This document shows, one piece after another, positions 45,857-55,369 of a stretch of DNA of 64,000 bases (within the stretch, counting starts at the first letter, position 1; each line of letters begins with the position of its first letter). The notes beneath the pieces were generated by a model, which saw nothing but the letters and a program-made list of their open reading frames with translations, was not told where the DNA came from and did not search any database. The stretch lies in contig DATAXP010000008.1 in NCBI GenBank assembly GCA_036272935.1, positions 23,447 through 87,446 on the forward strand, read 5' to 3'. The position numbers were made by a program, and so were the translations under genes. The DNA comes from DATAXP01 sp036272935 (lineage in GTDB: Bacteria; Planctomycetota; Planctomycetia; Pirellulales; PNKZ01).

Positions 45857-48133
45857 TCAACGCTTTGTTCGTTTTGGCTTGTCGCCGTGCTTTGATTGCC
45901 GTTCCGGGCGGTGCTCTTTCCCTCGTGTCGGTCGGCCGAAGTCGCGCACGAGCTTGAAGTCAAGCTCGCGGCGGTCGATGTCGACCACCGCCACCTTGAC
46001 GCGCACCCGGTCGCCGAGTCGGTATTGATTGCCGCTGCGCCGACCGTTGAGGCTGTGCGTGGCCTTGTCGTGCTGGTACATGTCGTCGCCCAGCGAGCTG
46101 ATGTGGATCAGCCCCTCAGCGGGGATTTCGATGCCTTGCGCGAACAAGCCGAACGCCTCGACGCCGGTGATCACGGCGTCCATCTCTTCGCCGATGCGCG
46201 TGCTCATGTACGCCAGCAGCTTGAGCTTCACCAATTCCCGCTCAGCACTCTCGGCCCGCCGCTCACGATCGCTGCAATGCTGACCGAGCACGACAAGCTC
46301 GGTGTGATCGCTCTTGGGCTTGCGACCCGCGGTGAGCGTGTTCACCAGGCGGTGCACCGTCAGATCGGGATAGCGGCGGATGGGACTGGTAAAGTGGCAG
46401 TAACAGTCGCTGGCCAAGGCGTAGTGACCGTCCTCCTCGGGGCTGTATTCGGCCCGCTGGAGGCTGCGAAGCACGGCATAGTTGACCGCGTACTGTTCGG
46501 GTTGACCGGCAACGTCGCCAAGCAGCTTCTGCAATTCGAACCGGCTGGTGAGCCCTTCAGTTTCGAAGCCCAGGCCGGTAACGAAGTCGTTGAGCGCCCG
46601 GACCTTCATGTCGCTAGGGGCGGCGTGAATGCGGCGGAGGAAAGAGACTTCTTCCTCCTTCAACCGGCCGGCGACCGCTTCGTTCGCCGCGAGCATGAAC
46701 TCTTCGATGATCTGGTGGCTGACGGTGTTCACGACGCGGTGCGCCCCGGCCACTCGACCTTCCTGATCCAGGTCGATCTTGATCTCCTGCATCGTCAGCT
46801 CAAGCGCCCCGCGACGCATCCGTCGGCCGCGAAGCATCATCGCCAGCTCGTGCATCCGACCCAGCAGAGCATGCACCTCGGGAGCGACTTTCGAGTGCCA
46901 CGCTTCGCGGTCGGCCAGGTATTCGTCGACTTCCTCGTACGTGAAACGGCGGCGGCTGCGGATCACGGCCGAGTGCAGGTCGACGCTCACCCGGGCGCCG
47001 TCGGCGGTGAATTCGATCATCGCGGTCTTGGTGTACCGGCGGCGATCGGGCTGCAGGCTGGCCAAGCCATTGGAGATGATCTCGGGGATCATCGGAATCA
47101 CGCGATCGGGCAGGTACACGCTGGTAGCCCGCTGCCATGCCTCGCGATCGAGCGCGGTGCCCGGACGAACAAAGTGTGAAACGTCGGCAATGTGTACGCC
47201 CAACAGCCAGTGGCCGTTTTCCATCCGCACCAGCGAGATGGCGTCGTCGAAGTCGCGGGCGTCTACGGGATCGATGGTGATCACCACCTCGCCGGTCATG
47301 TCGGTGCGGCCGGGCGGGATCGACTCGTCGAACTTGTCGGCTTCGAGCCGGGCGGCTTCGAGCGCGTCGGGGGCAAACTCCTCGGGCAGGTCGAATTCGC
47401 GGATCACGCTCAGTGTGTCGATGCCCGGCTGGCCGCGCGGGCCGAGTACCTCGGAGATCACCCCTTCGCCTTGCTGTGCGGCGGTCGGGAAGCGGACCAT
47501 CTCGAACACGACTTTGTCGTCGGCACGGGCACTTTTGGCGCCGGGATCTCCGACGTAGACCGCGTCCTTGAACAGCGTGCCGTCGACCTGCACGTAGGCG
47601 TTGCCGCCGGCTTCGAAATAGGTGCCGACGAATTGCCGAGTCTGGCGTTCGAGCACTTCAATGATCGCGCCGCGGGTGCCGGGGAAGCGGCCGTTGCGGC
47701 TCGCTGCCTTCAACGGACGCACCAGCACCACGTCGCCGCTGGCGGCGTCGAGCGTGTGTTCGGCCGCGATGTAGATGTCGTGGTCACGACCGTCGGCTGG
47801 CTTGGCCGTGGTCGGACGAACGAAGCCGAAGCCCCCCTGCGCTCGGCGAAACGTGCCGGTGACGGTCGGGCCCGAGTGTTTCTTCTTTCCAGCTGTCGGC
47901 GATGGGCTATCCGTGCCGCTTGTCGCTTCGGCGGCCGAGGGGAGGCGGACCAGATGCTTCGCCCCCCAGCTCAGCTTTCCATGCTTGATCAGCCGCTTGA
48001 CCAGCCGCTTAAAGTCGTCGATCTCTTCTGCCGCAATTCCAAGCTTCTTGGCCAGCACGCGCGGCTTGACCGGCCGATACTCCGCCGCGGCCACCACAGC
48101 CAGCAGCGACGCTTCCCACGATTCACGATCCAT
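45857..48133 (-). CDS. rnr: Ribonuclease R
   Basis: 758 residues from MDRESWEASL. A winged-helix N-terminus (about 1-65) is followed by a cold-shock domain (GTFRRAQGGFGFVRP) and the RNB catalytic domain with DPVDARDFDDAISL, whose Asp residues bind two Mg ions. Further RNB motifs are HIADVSHFVRPG and HFTSPIRRYPDLTVHR. An S1 domain (DAVITGVEAFGLFAQGIEI) and a basic tail close it. It degrades structured RNA 3' to 5'. The frame stays open for 132 further codons upstream (to 48529), but that part has no similarity and lies in the repeat-rich gap. Confidence 0.95.
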   Translation of the reverse strand: MDRESWEASLLAVVAAAEYRPVKPRVLAKKLGIAAEEIDDFKRLVKRLIKHGKLSWGAKHLVRLPSAAEATSGTDSPSPTAGKKKHSGPTVTGTFRRAQGGFGFVRPTTAKPADGRDHDIYIAAEHTLDAASGDVVLVRPLKAASRNGRFPGTRGAIIEVLERQTRQFVGTYFEAGGNAYVQVDGTLFKDAVYVGDPGAKSARADDKVVFEMVRFPTAAQQGEGVISEVLGPRGQPGIDTLSVIREFDLPEEFAPDALEAARLEADKFDESIPPGRTDMTGEVVITIDPVDARDFDDAISLVRMENGHWLLGVHIADVSHFVRPGTALDREAWQRATSVYLPDRVIPMIPEIISNGLASLQPDRRRYTKTAMIEFTADGARVSVDLHSAVIRSRRRFTYEEVDEYLADREAWHSKVAPEVHALLGRMHELAMMLRGRRMRRGALELTMQEIKIDLDQEGRVAGAHRVVNTVSHQIIEEFMLAANEAVAGRLKEEEVSFLRRIHAAPSDMKVRALNDFVTGLGFETEGLTSRFELQKLLGDVAGQPEQYAVNYAVLRSLQRAEYSPEEDGHYALASDCYCHFTSPIRRYPDLTVHRLVNTLTAGRKPKSDHTELVVLGQHCSDRERRAESAERELVKLKLLAYMSTRIGEEMDAVITGVEAFGLFAQGIEIPAEGLIHISSLGDDMYQHDKATHSLNGRRSGNQYRLGDRVRVKVAVVDIDRRELDFKLVRDFGRPTRGKEHRPERQSKHGDKPKRTKR

Positions 48134-48704
48134 TCGGTTCCTTTGTTCAGACTGCGGGGAACCGATCTTGGCCCCCCCTATGCTTTCATCTTGATCGGTG
48201 AGGGGCCGGATCGTCGAGGGGCAAAAGGCATTGCAGCACGAGGTTCTTCCGTGACGAGCAAAATTGCCGACCGGTGTGATTCGTTTTATTTTTGATAGAT
48301 ACCTCAACCTTCGGCGGCCGTGTCGCAACGCATAGCCACAATCGGTGTTGCGCGCTGGCCCAAAAAACACGTTGAAAGTTCGTGCAAAACGAGTGTTTTC
48401 GGCAACCATGCGAAAGTAGCGGTAGAACTTTCGCGGTGCGTCTCGATCGCGGTCCGCCGCAGCGGAATGGCAACCTGTGAAGGTATATCGCCCATCGCGA
48501 GCGCGAGCCAATTTGTGAGTGAGCGGCACGGCGCTAGCCGCCGGTCAAGAGATTTACAAAGACACCAGCGGCTAGTCTTGCCGCTCAGCATTGCTGACGT
48601 ACCGGCGGCTAGCGCCTTGCCGCTCACTTGGCACGGTCCATTCGGTCTTGAGCGGTGGTGATGTACTCGATGACGCCTGCAACACGGTGCGTCTCGACGG
48701 CACC
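48134..48704. other. 571-bp gap between RNase R and the ABC exporter, no gene seen
   Basis: Open frames here are short or run in from RNase R and have no recognisable protein features. The only structured part is the inverted-repeat element at 48519-48627. The promoter of rnr must lie in the 48140-48300 part; ATTTTTGATAGATACC near 48290 is AT-rich but I see no clear box pair. Confidence 0.6.
48519..48627. repeat. REP-like inverted repeat, 27-bp arms
   Basis: The left arm 48519-48545 and right arm 48601-48627 are reverse complements at 26 of 27 positions (core GGCGCTAGCCGCCGG). A third, shorter right-type copy (AGCGGCTAG ... TTGCCGCTCA) lies between them at about 48563-48588, so the element looks like a nested cluster. 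Confidence 0.8.
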
Positions 48705-49460
<756 letters not shown>

Positions 49461-49482
49461 GAGATGCAGTGGGTGTTCGCTG

Positions 49483-50274
49483 TTAGAGATGGAAGATGAG
49501 CCGGCGCTCGACGCGCGACAGAATCCAGGCGGCAATCGTTCCGAGGATCATCGTCGCCAGGCCCGCCACGCCCCAGGCGTGCGCCGAAGGGAGTCGAGCG
49601 TTGAGAATCGGATCGCGGATCAGATCGAGCGCCGCCGCTAATGGATTCCACCGTACGAGCCAATCGACACCATGCCCTTCGAGCAGCTTGGCTGAGTAAA
49701 ACACCGGAGTCGTGTAGAACAGCACTTGCAGCCCGACTTGCACCAGGTGCTGCATGTCGGGGAACACCACGTTCACCACGCCCAGGCAGATCGCGACCGA
49801 CCAGCCCATCATGAACAGCAGTGCCAAGGCGGGCACCAAAGCCCACAGCGTCGCGAGGTTGCTCGGCCCACGGATCGCCCAGACCATCACCAGCAGCACG
49901 CACAGCGCCATCAGAAAGTGCAGGCCCATGCCCAACGTGGTCCGCAGCGGATAAATCGCCAGCGGAGCAGGATGCTGGCGGATGTAGTGCTCGCTGGCGT
50001 AGAAGCTCTGGCAGCCGTCGCCGGTCACGCCGGAGATGAAGTTCCAAAACGCCAGGCCTGAGAGCACAAAAGGGGCGTAATCGCGCACGTCCTGGCCGAA
50101 CAACTGGCAGAACACGGAACAGAACACGACCGTCATGATGATCGGGTGCATCAGCGACCAGCCGATGCCGAGCCAACTTCGGCGATAGCGGCGGCGCAGG
50201 TCGACCCACACCAGCGACGACCAGAAGTAGCGCTTGTTCCAGATTTCGTTGCAGTACTCGAGCGCGGCGGTCAT
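49483..50274 (-). CDS. Polysaccharide/O-antigen ABC exporter, permease subunit (Wzm/TagG-like)
   Basis: 263 residues from MTAALEYCNEIW. The N-terminal amphipathic segment (YFWSSLVWVDLRRRYRRSWLG) and six membrane helices match ABC-2-type exporters. The LVQVGLQVLFYTTPVFYSA and WNPLAAALDLIRDPIL segments are hallmarks of the Wzm/TagG group. Works with the ATPase at 48705. The rmlD gene 242 bp upstream suggests the glycan may contain rhamnose. Confidence 0.93.
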   Translation of the reverse strand: MTAALEYCNEIWNKRYFWSSLVWVDLRRRYRRSWLGIGWSLMHPIIMTVVFCSVFCQLFGQDVRDYAPFVLSGLAFWNFISGVTGDGCQSFYASEHYIRQHPAPLAIYPLRTTLGMGLHFLMALCVLLVMVWAIRGPSNLATLWALVPALALLFMMGWSVAICLGVVNVVFPDMQHLVQVGLQVLFYTTPVFYSAKLLEGHGVDWLVRWNPLAAALDLIRDPILNARLPSAHAWGVAGLATMILGTIAAWILSRVERRLIFHL

Positions 50275-50422
50275 GGATCGATCGCTCCGCGAAAATGATG
50301 ATGCCACAAGCACGCCACGGTGGGCGCGTCGGCCAATCGGGGCGGGATTATAGGAACCGACGCCAGGCGCGGCAATTCCAAGATCGAAGGCTAGCCGAAG
50401 ACCCCAGATTCATAAGTGCGCT

Positions 50423-50498
50423 CGGTGCCACTGGCTGCTTGCCAGCCAGTGCTTAGAGAGCCGCAACTGCACTGGCTGACGAGCAGCCAGTGGCACCG
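50423..50498. repeat. REP-like nested palindrome, 17-bp outer and 10-bp inner arms
   Basis: Outer arms 50423-50439 and 50482-50498 are perfect reverse complements (core GCCACTGGCTGCT). Inner arms CAGCCAGTGC (50443-50452) and GCACTGGCTG (50469-50478) are also perfect. The element lies between the ABC permease start and the rmlD stop. Confidence 0.8.
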
Positions 50499-50516
50499 GA
50501 AACTTCTCGACGGCAT

Positions 50517-51449
50517 CTAGCCGGCTCGAACGATTTCTTCGAGCGACGCGTCGAGCGCCTGCTGCCAGTCCGGCGGTTGCAACCCGAAATGCTGCGCAAG
50601 CAGCGACTTATCGAGCCGCGAATTGAGCGGCCGCACGGCTGGTGTCGGGTATTCGGACGACGCGATCGGCGTTGCCTCATCGACCACTAGCGCGACGCCT
50701 GCCGCGCGGGCCGAAGCGAAGATTTGCTGCGCGAAGGCATGCCAGCTTGTCTCGCCGGCGCAAGCAAGATGGTACGTGCCAGCATGCTCGTTGGCCCAGG
50801 CGCTGATGTCGCCGCGTGCTTGAGCAAGCACCTGGGCGGTGACGTCGGCAATCACGCGCGCCGAAGTCGGCGCGCCGATCTGATCGCTGACGACCCGCAG
50901 TTGCTTGCGTTCGGCGCCGAGGCGCAACATGGTTTTGACGAAATTCTTACCATGAACGCCGTACACCCAGGAGGTGCGAAAGATTAGGTGCCGCGCTCCG
51001 GTGCGGCGGATCGCCTCTTCGCCGGCCAGCTTTGTGCGGCCGTAGGCATTGAGCGGCCCGGTGCGATCGTCTTCGCGCCACGGTCGAGTGCCGCTGCCGT
51101 CGAACACGTAGTCGGTCGAGTAATGCACGAGCAGTGCATCGCATGCGGCGGCGCATTCGGCCAGCACTCGCGGTAATTCGGCATTCAATCGTTCGGCCGC
51201 GGCGGTTTCGCTTTCGGCCTGATCGACGGCCGTGTAAGCGGCGGGATTCACAATCACCTGCGGCCGCAACCGCATCACCAGCTCGCGGACCGCCTCGAAA
51301 TCGGCGAGGTGGAGAGCTGTGCTTCCGCTGAGCGCCGGCGAGTTGCTCGGCGTGCGCACGGTGGCGTGCAACGTGCCGAGCGCTGCCAGGCTGTGCAGCA
51401 GCTCGCGCCCGACCTGTCCTGCGGCGCCGGTGAGCAAGATCGTTGTCAT
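50517..51449 (-). CDS. rmlD: dTDP-4-dehydrorhamnose reductase
   Basis: 310 residues, extended short-chain dehydrogenase. The NAD(P) loop is LLTGAAGQVGREL. Other motifs are VNPAAYTAVDQAES, HYSTDYVFDGSG and catalytic YGRTKLAGEEAI (YxxxK), followed by FRTSWVYGVHGKNFV. It makes dTDP-L-rhamnose, the donor for rhamnose in surface glycans. The other rml genes are not in the window; the glycosyltransferase at 55354 resembles rhamnosyltransferases. Same strand as the exporter genes. Confidence 0.94.
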   Translation of the reverse strand: MTTILLTGAAGQVGRELLHSLAALGTLHATVRTPSNSPALSGSTALHLADFEAVRELVMRLRPQVIVNPAAYTAVDQAESETAAAERLNAELPRVLAECAAACDALLVHYSTDYVFDGSGTRPWREDDRTGPLNAYGRTKLAGEEAIRRTGARHLIFRTSWVYGVHGKNFVKTMLRLGAERKQLRVVSDQIGAPTSARVIADVTAQVLAQARGDISAWANEHAGTYHLACAGETSWHAFAQQIFASARAAGVALVVDEATPIASSEYPTPAVRPLNSRLDKSLLAQHFGLQPPDWQQALDASLEEIVRAG

Positions 51450-51759
51450 CGTTTTTCTTTAACCGATTGTCACCACACGCCGCCCGATTTGCGCGCGGCG
51501 CACGGTAGTTTCATGGCTGCACTCGGCTGATATCGCACGACGGTGCCCCTATCTTAGCTACAACCGATTTTGCTATCACGCTGGCGGCTTGCAATCGAAC
51601 CCGTCATGGCATCGCGAGGTGAATCCCAAGTGGTGGTGATACGGCAGACGGACCGATAAACCTCAGGGCGAGGCATCGTCGGACTGCGGCGGAAATGGAG
51701 TTTCCGGCGTCCGACATTCGTGCAAGGCGGTCTCGACAAGCTACTGGAGGGCGAGCGTC
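51450..51759. other. 310-bp divergent intergenic region, no gene seen
   Basis: It lies between the rmlD start and the GTG of the small gene at 51760 and must hold both promoters. I see a TTGCAA near 51588 but no convincing -10 partner, and no hairpin or repeat of note. Confidence 0.5.
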
Positions 51760-52011
51760 GTGAGGCAAGACATCAACGTCTTGGCGTTGGTCAAGGGCGA
51801 AGAGCGGTACGTCTTCCTGTACGACGACGCCAGTCGCAGCGAGACGCTGCGCGTGCTCGGCCGCTTCGCTTCGAACCCCGAGCTGAGCTTTAGCTGGTAC
51901 GACGCCGCGGTGCTCAGCCAGAAGATTCGCCAAGAGGCGCCGAAGCCCGCCGAAGAAATGCCACGGCGCTTCAACCTGCCGCTGCCGACCGACACCGAAG
52001 ACAGCTTCTAA
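51760..52011 (+). CDS. Small conserved protein upstream of xerC, unknown function
   Basis: 83 residues from a GTG, with GGAGGG about ten bases upstream. The sequence (GEERYVFLYDDASRSETLR, then VLGRFASNPELSFSWYDAAV) is a soluble alpha/beta type with many aromatic residues and a Pro-rich C-terminus. No signal peptide or known motif. A mirrored repeat array (52024-52086) separates it from xerC. Confidence 0.75.
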   Translation: MRQDINVLALVKGEERYVFLYDDASRSETLRVLGRFASNPELSFSWYDAAVLSQKIRQEAPKPAEEMPRRFNLPLPTDTEDSF

Positions 52012-52023
52012 GCACTGCTTGGC

Positions 52024-52086
52024 AGCGGTGAGCAACTAGCACTTATCAATTAGCTGGCGGCTCGATGCTCACTGCTAATCGCTAAT
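52024..52086. repeat. Mirrored 7-bp repeat array (about 63 bp)
   Basis: Nine consecutive 7-base units: on the left AGCAACT, AGCACTT, ATCAATT, on the right TGCTAAT, CGCTAAT. The unit (AGCAAYT, read inverted as TTGCTAA) is close to that of the arrays flanking the four-helix-bundle pseudogene. It ends seven bases before the xerC start. Confidence 0.65.
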
Positions 52087-52093
52087 TGCCTCC

Positions 52094-52987
52094 ATGCAGC
52101 AAGCCATCTCGCGGTTCTTGCAGTACTTGCAAGTCGAGCGCAACGCCTCGCCGCTGACGATCAAAAGCTATCGCGAGGACCTGACGTCGCTATCGGCGTG
52201 GTTCGAGGAAGCCCGCGGCGAAGCCCCCGAGGCCGAACGGCTCACGACGCTCGACTTGCGCGGCTACGTGAGCAGCCTGCACCAAACCGGTCTGGCCAAG
52301 AGCACCATCGCTCGCCGCCTGGCATCGATGCGCAGTTTCTTTCGCTTCGGCCAGCGCGAAGGTTGGTCGAAGACCAACCCGGCCAAGCCGCTGCGCAATC
52401 CGCGAAAAAGCCGCTCGCTGCCGCACTTCCTTTCGACCGACGAGATTCGCAAGCTGCTGGCGGCGCCGCCAGCCGAGTCGGCGCAAGGGCTGCGCGATCG
52501 CGCGATTCTTGAGACCATGTACTCGGCCGGGCTGCGTGTCAGCGAACTCGTAGGAATCAACGACAGCGATCTCGATCTGCACGCCGGCGTGTTGCGCGTG
52601 CGCGGCAAGGGGCGCCGCGAACGGTTGGCGCCGATCGGTTCGTTCGCCGGCCGCGCCGTGCGGCGGTGGCTCGATCGGCGGCAGGCAATTGCCGATCGCG
52701 ATGGAGAGATGCCGGTGTTCGTGAACCGATTCGGCCGACGGCTGACGACGCGCAGCGTGGCACGGATGCTGGAAAAGCATCTCCGCGCCACGGGACTCGA
52801 TCTCCGCACCACGCCGCACACGCTGCGGCACAGCTTTGCGACGCATCTGCTCGACCGCGGCGCCGATATCCGCAGCGTCCAAGAATTGCTGGGACACAAG
52901 AGCCTGATCACCACGCAGATTTACACGCACGTGAGCACGGCGAACCTGCGCGCGGTGTACGAGAAGGCGCACCCGCGGGCGAAGTGA
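52094..52987 (+). CDS. xerC: Tyrosine recombinase XerC
   Basis: 297 residues. SAM-like N-domain (MQQAISRFLQYLQVERNAS). Catalytic residues are Arg in SAGLRVSELVG, Lys in RVRGKGRRERLAP, His/Arg in TPHTLRHSFATHLL, His in ELLGHKSL and Tyr in TTQIYTHVS. The ending VYEKAHPRAK is typical of XerC. With XerD it resolves chromosome dimers at dif. Nothing around it suggests an integrative element, so it is not a phage integrase. No ribosome binding site is seen before the ATG. Confidence 0.93.
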   Translation: MQQAISRFLQYLQVERNASPLTIKSYREDLTSLSAWFEEARGEAPEAERLTTLDLRGYVSSLHQTGLAKSTIARRLASMRSFFRFGQREGWSKTNPAKPLRNPRKSRSLPHFLSTDEIRKLLAAPPAESAQGLRDRAILETMYSAGLRVSELVGINDSDLDLHAGVLRVRGKGRRERLAPIGSFAGRAVRRWLDRRQAIADRDGEMPVFVNRFGRRLTTRSVARMLEKHLRATGLDLRTTPHTLRHSFATHLLDRGADIRSVQELLGHKSLITTQIYTHVSTANLRAVYEKAHPRAK

Positions 52988-52992
52988 GGCGA

Positions 52993-53055
52993 CAGGCTAC
53001 GGACTACTGGCTTCAGCAGCAACCCTGTAGCCCGAGGCCTGTAGCCTGATGCCCG
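52993..53055. repeat. Mirrored 7-bp repeat array, units CAGGCTA / TAGCCTG (63 bp)
   Basis: Nine units: CAGGCTA, CGGACTA, CTGGCTT, a central CAGCAGC, then inverted forms including TAGCCCG and TAGCCTG. Arms pair imperfectly around 53024. It fills the 72-bp space between the convergent ends of xerC and the LuxR-type regulator gene. Confidence 0.75.
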
Positions 53056-53059
53056 CGCA

Positions 53060-53692
53060 TCACGCCAGGCCGTGCTTCACCGCCCACACGGCTGCCTGTG
53101 TCCGGTCGGCGACGTGCATCTTGCGGAGCAGGTGTTGCACGTGCTCCTTGACCGTTTCGACGCTGATCGACAGCGACTGGCCGATTTCCTTGTTGCTCAG
53201 TCCCAGTGCCAGATGGCGCAGCACCTGGGTTTCGCGCTGCGTCAGGGCCACTTCGCCGTCGGGTTCGACGTGCCGGGTGGCCATGGTACCAGCCACGCGG
53301 CGCATCTCGCCGAACTCGCTGGGAGCGTCACCGGCGGCTACGGCGCGGATCGCCCCGACAATGCGGTCGCGACTCGATCCCTTGAGCAGGTAATCGCTCG
53401 CCCCGAGCGTATGGGCGCGGGCAACGTACGTGGGGTTGTCGTAGGTCGAGAGCATTACCACCCGCATGTCGGGCATTTCGCGGTGGATCTCTTCCAGCAC
53501 GGATAGCCCGTCACCTTCGCGAAGCCGGATATCCAGCAGAACCACGTCAGGCCGATGCTCGCGTGTCTTGGCCACCGCCTCAGCGGGGGTCGCTGCCTCG
53601 GCCACCACCTCGATCTCCGTTTCTTTCAGCAAGCTCGCGATTCCCGAGCGCACCACCTGATGGTCGTCGACCACCACCAAACGAATGGCCAT
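53060..53692 (-). CDS. NarL/LuxR-type response regulator
   Basis: 210 residues from MAIRLVVVDDHQ. Receiver domain with phospho-Asp in VVLLDIRLREGDG and Lys in YLLKGSSRD. The LuxR helix-turn-helix domain (LTQRETQVLRHLALGLSNKE, ISVETVKEHVQHLLRKM) follows. No kinase gene adjoins it. Divergent from the sigma-54 regulator at 53990, with about 300 bp between them. Confidence 0.93.
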   Translation of the reverse strand: MAIRLVVVDDHQVVRSGIASLLKETEIEVVAEAATPAEAVAKTREHRPDVVLLDIRLREGDGLSVLEEIHREMPDMRVVMLSTYDNPTYVARAHTLGASDYLLKGSSRDRIVGAIRAVAAGDAPSEFGEMRRVAGTMATRHVEPDGEVALTQRETQVLRHLALGLSNKEIGQSLSISVETVKEHVQHLLRKMHVADRTQAAVWAVKHGLA

Positions 53693-53773
53693 CACTTTCT
53701 CCAAAAATAGGTGTTTGCCTTGGAGCGGCTGTTCTGGGCGTCGTCGCTTGAGTAATCGTAACGGCTACCCCAT

Positions 53774-53790
53774 CCGGGGCAACACCCCGG
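53774..53790. repeat. Short hairpin between the two regulator genes
   Basis: Stem CCGGGG/CCCCGG with loop CAACA, in the divergent spacer 82 bp upstream of the LuxR-type gene start. Role unknown; could shape its 5' leader. Confidence 0.4.
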
Positions 53791-53852
53791 CTCGCGGCCC
53801 TCCGCGCCCCTAGGCAATCCTAACATACGGACCGTCGGCGTAAGTCGTTGCG

Positions 53853-53881
53853 TTGACGCAACCGGCGGCGTGACGTAGATA
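53853..53881 (+). promoter_or_regulatory. Promoter candidate for the sigma-54 regulator gene
   Basis: TTGACG (53853-53858) and TAGATA (53876-53881) with a 17-bp spacer. Transcription would start near 53888, giving a leader of about 100 nt before the ATG at 53990. Confidence 0.5.
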
Positions 53882-53989
53882 CCTTCGACAAACTGTCGGG
53901 CCATTGGGTCTCCCGGCTCTCGGCGCACCGCCACCTTGCGGCGTCGGGGCTGGGGGCGATGAGCCGTGCGGCAGCGCGCGAGGGTTCTA

Positions 53990-55369
53990 ATGAAGCGTGT
54001 ATCCCTGTTGCTCGTCGACGACGATCGGCACATTCTCGAATCGATGGCCGACTGGCTGCGCGAACAAGGCTGCACCGTCGAGACGGCCGACAGCTACGCC
54101 ACGGCCGAGGCGGCCCTGAAGCGACGGCGGTTCGAGTTGGTGCTGTGCGATATCCAGCTTGGCGATGGCAGCGGGTTCGACCTGCTGCCCTGGTGTCGCG
54201 AGCATTGCCCCGACACCAGCGTGATCCTGGTCACGGGTTACGGCACCGTCGAGACGGCCATCGAGGCGATCCGCGCCGGCGCCTTCGACCTGCTCACCAA
54301 GCCGTTGATCGACGAAGAGCTGGAAATGGCGATCGAGCGGGTGCTCAGCACCCAGCGCATGGTCGAGGAGAACAAGAACCTCAAGGCACAACTCGACAAG
54401 CAATTCGGCATGGACAACGTGATCGGACACGATGGCCGGATGCGCAAAGTGTTCGACATGATCGACAGCATTGCCGACACGCGGGCCACGGTGCTGATCA
54501 CCGGCGAAAGCGGCACCGGCAAGTCGCTGATCGCCCGGGCGATCCATCGGCGCAGCAGCCGGCGCGACGGGCCGTTCGTCGAGGTGGCCTGCGGCGCATT
54601 GCCCGAAACACTGCTGGAAAGCGAGCTGTTCGGCCACGTCGCCGGCGCGTTCACCGGCGCGGTTGTCGACAAGATGGGAAAATTCAAGCAGGCCGACGGC
54701 GGCACGATCTTCCTCGATGAGATCGGCACCGCGACGCCCGCCCTGCAAGTCAAGCTGCTGCGAATCCTCCAGGAGTTCGAGTTCGAGCAGGTCGGCGGCA
54801 CCAAGACGTTCAAGGTCGACGCCCGGCCGATCCTGGCCACGAACGAGAACCTGGAGACGCTGGTGGCCGAGGGTCGCTTCCGCCAGGATTTGTATTACCG
54901 GGTGAACGTGATCAACATCGAGCTGCCGCCGCTACGCGATCGCATCTCCGACATTCCGCTGCTGGCCCAGCACTTCCTCGAGCGCATTTGCGAAGACTCG
55001 GGTAAGCGGGTGCATGGCTTTCGTGACGATGCGCTCTCGGCTCTGCAACGCCATCGCTGGCCGGGCAACGTGCGCGAGCTGCAAAACGTGATCGAACGCG
55101 CCGTGCTGCTGGGCAAATCGGACCAGGTACACGTCGACGATCTGCCGGTGAGCGTGATCCACGCCCTGCCGGTGACGGTCGACGCCGTTGGCCAGCGCAA
55201 GCTCAAGGAGGCGCTGGCGGCCCCCGAGCGGCAGATTCTATTGCAAGTGCTCGAAGAGCACGGCTGGAATCGCCATGCGACCGCCGCCGCCTTGGGCATC
55301 AACCGCACGACGCTCTACAAGAAGATGAAGCGCCTGGGACTCGAAGCCCGGCGCTATGCGTCGATGTAG
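53990..55369 (+). CDS. Sigma-54-dependent response regulator, NtrC family
   Basis: 459 residues from MKRVSLLLVDDDRH. Receiver domain with phospho-Asp in LVLCDIQLGDG. AAA+ domain with GESGTGKSLIARAIH, canonical GAFTGA in GHVAGAFTGAVVDK, and IFLDEIGTATP. Fis-type HTH at the end (NRHATAAALGINRTTLYKKM). It is a paralogue of the regulator at 29867 but has the consensus sigma-54 loop. No kinase adjoins. The last 16 bp overlap the 3' end of the convergent glycosyltransferase gene. Confidence 0.94.
   Translation: MKRVSLLLVDDDRHILESMADWLREQGCTVETADSYATAEAALKRRRFELVLCDIQLGDGSGFDLLPWCREHCPDTSVILVTGYGTVETAIEAIRAGAFDLLTKPLIDEELEMAIERVLSTQRMVEENKNLKAQLDKQFGMDNVIGHDGRMRKVFDMIDSIADTRATVLITGESGTGKSLIARAIHRRSSRRDGPFVEVACGALPETLLESELFGHVAGAFTGAVVDKMGKFKQADGGTIFLDEIGTATPALQVKLLRILQEFEFEQVGGTKTFKVDARPILATNENLETLVAEGRFRQDLYYRVNVINIELPPLRDRISDIPLLAQHFLERICEDSGKRVHGFRDDALSALQRHRWPGNVRELQNVIERAVLLGKSDQVHVDDLPVSVIHALPVTVDAVGQRKLKEALAAPERQILLQVLEEHGWNRHATAAALGINRTTLYKKMKRLGLEARRYASM

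Noticed and set aside
45857..48529. RNase R with 132 extra N-terminal residues
   Set aside because: The extra part is Arg/Cys-rich without similarity to RNase R, while MDRESW starts the normal winged-helix domain.
48134..48704. tRNA or other structured RNA gene in the 571-bp gap
   Set aside because: No cloverleaf, TTCGANNC arm or known RNA motif is visible; the structure there is explained by the REP-like arms.
52094..52987. Tyrosine recombinase as integrase of a mobile island
   Set aside because: Length, catalytic pattern and the AHPRAK ending fit chromosomal XerC, and the neighbours are ordinary genes.
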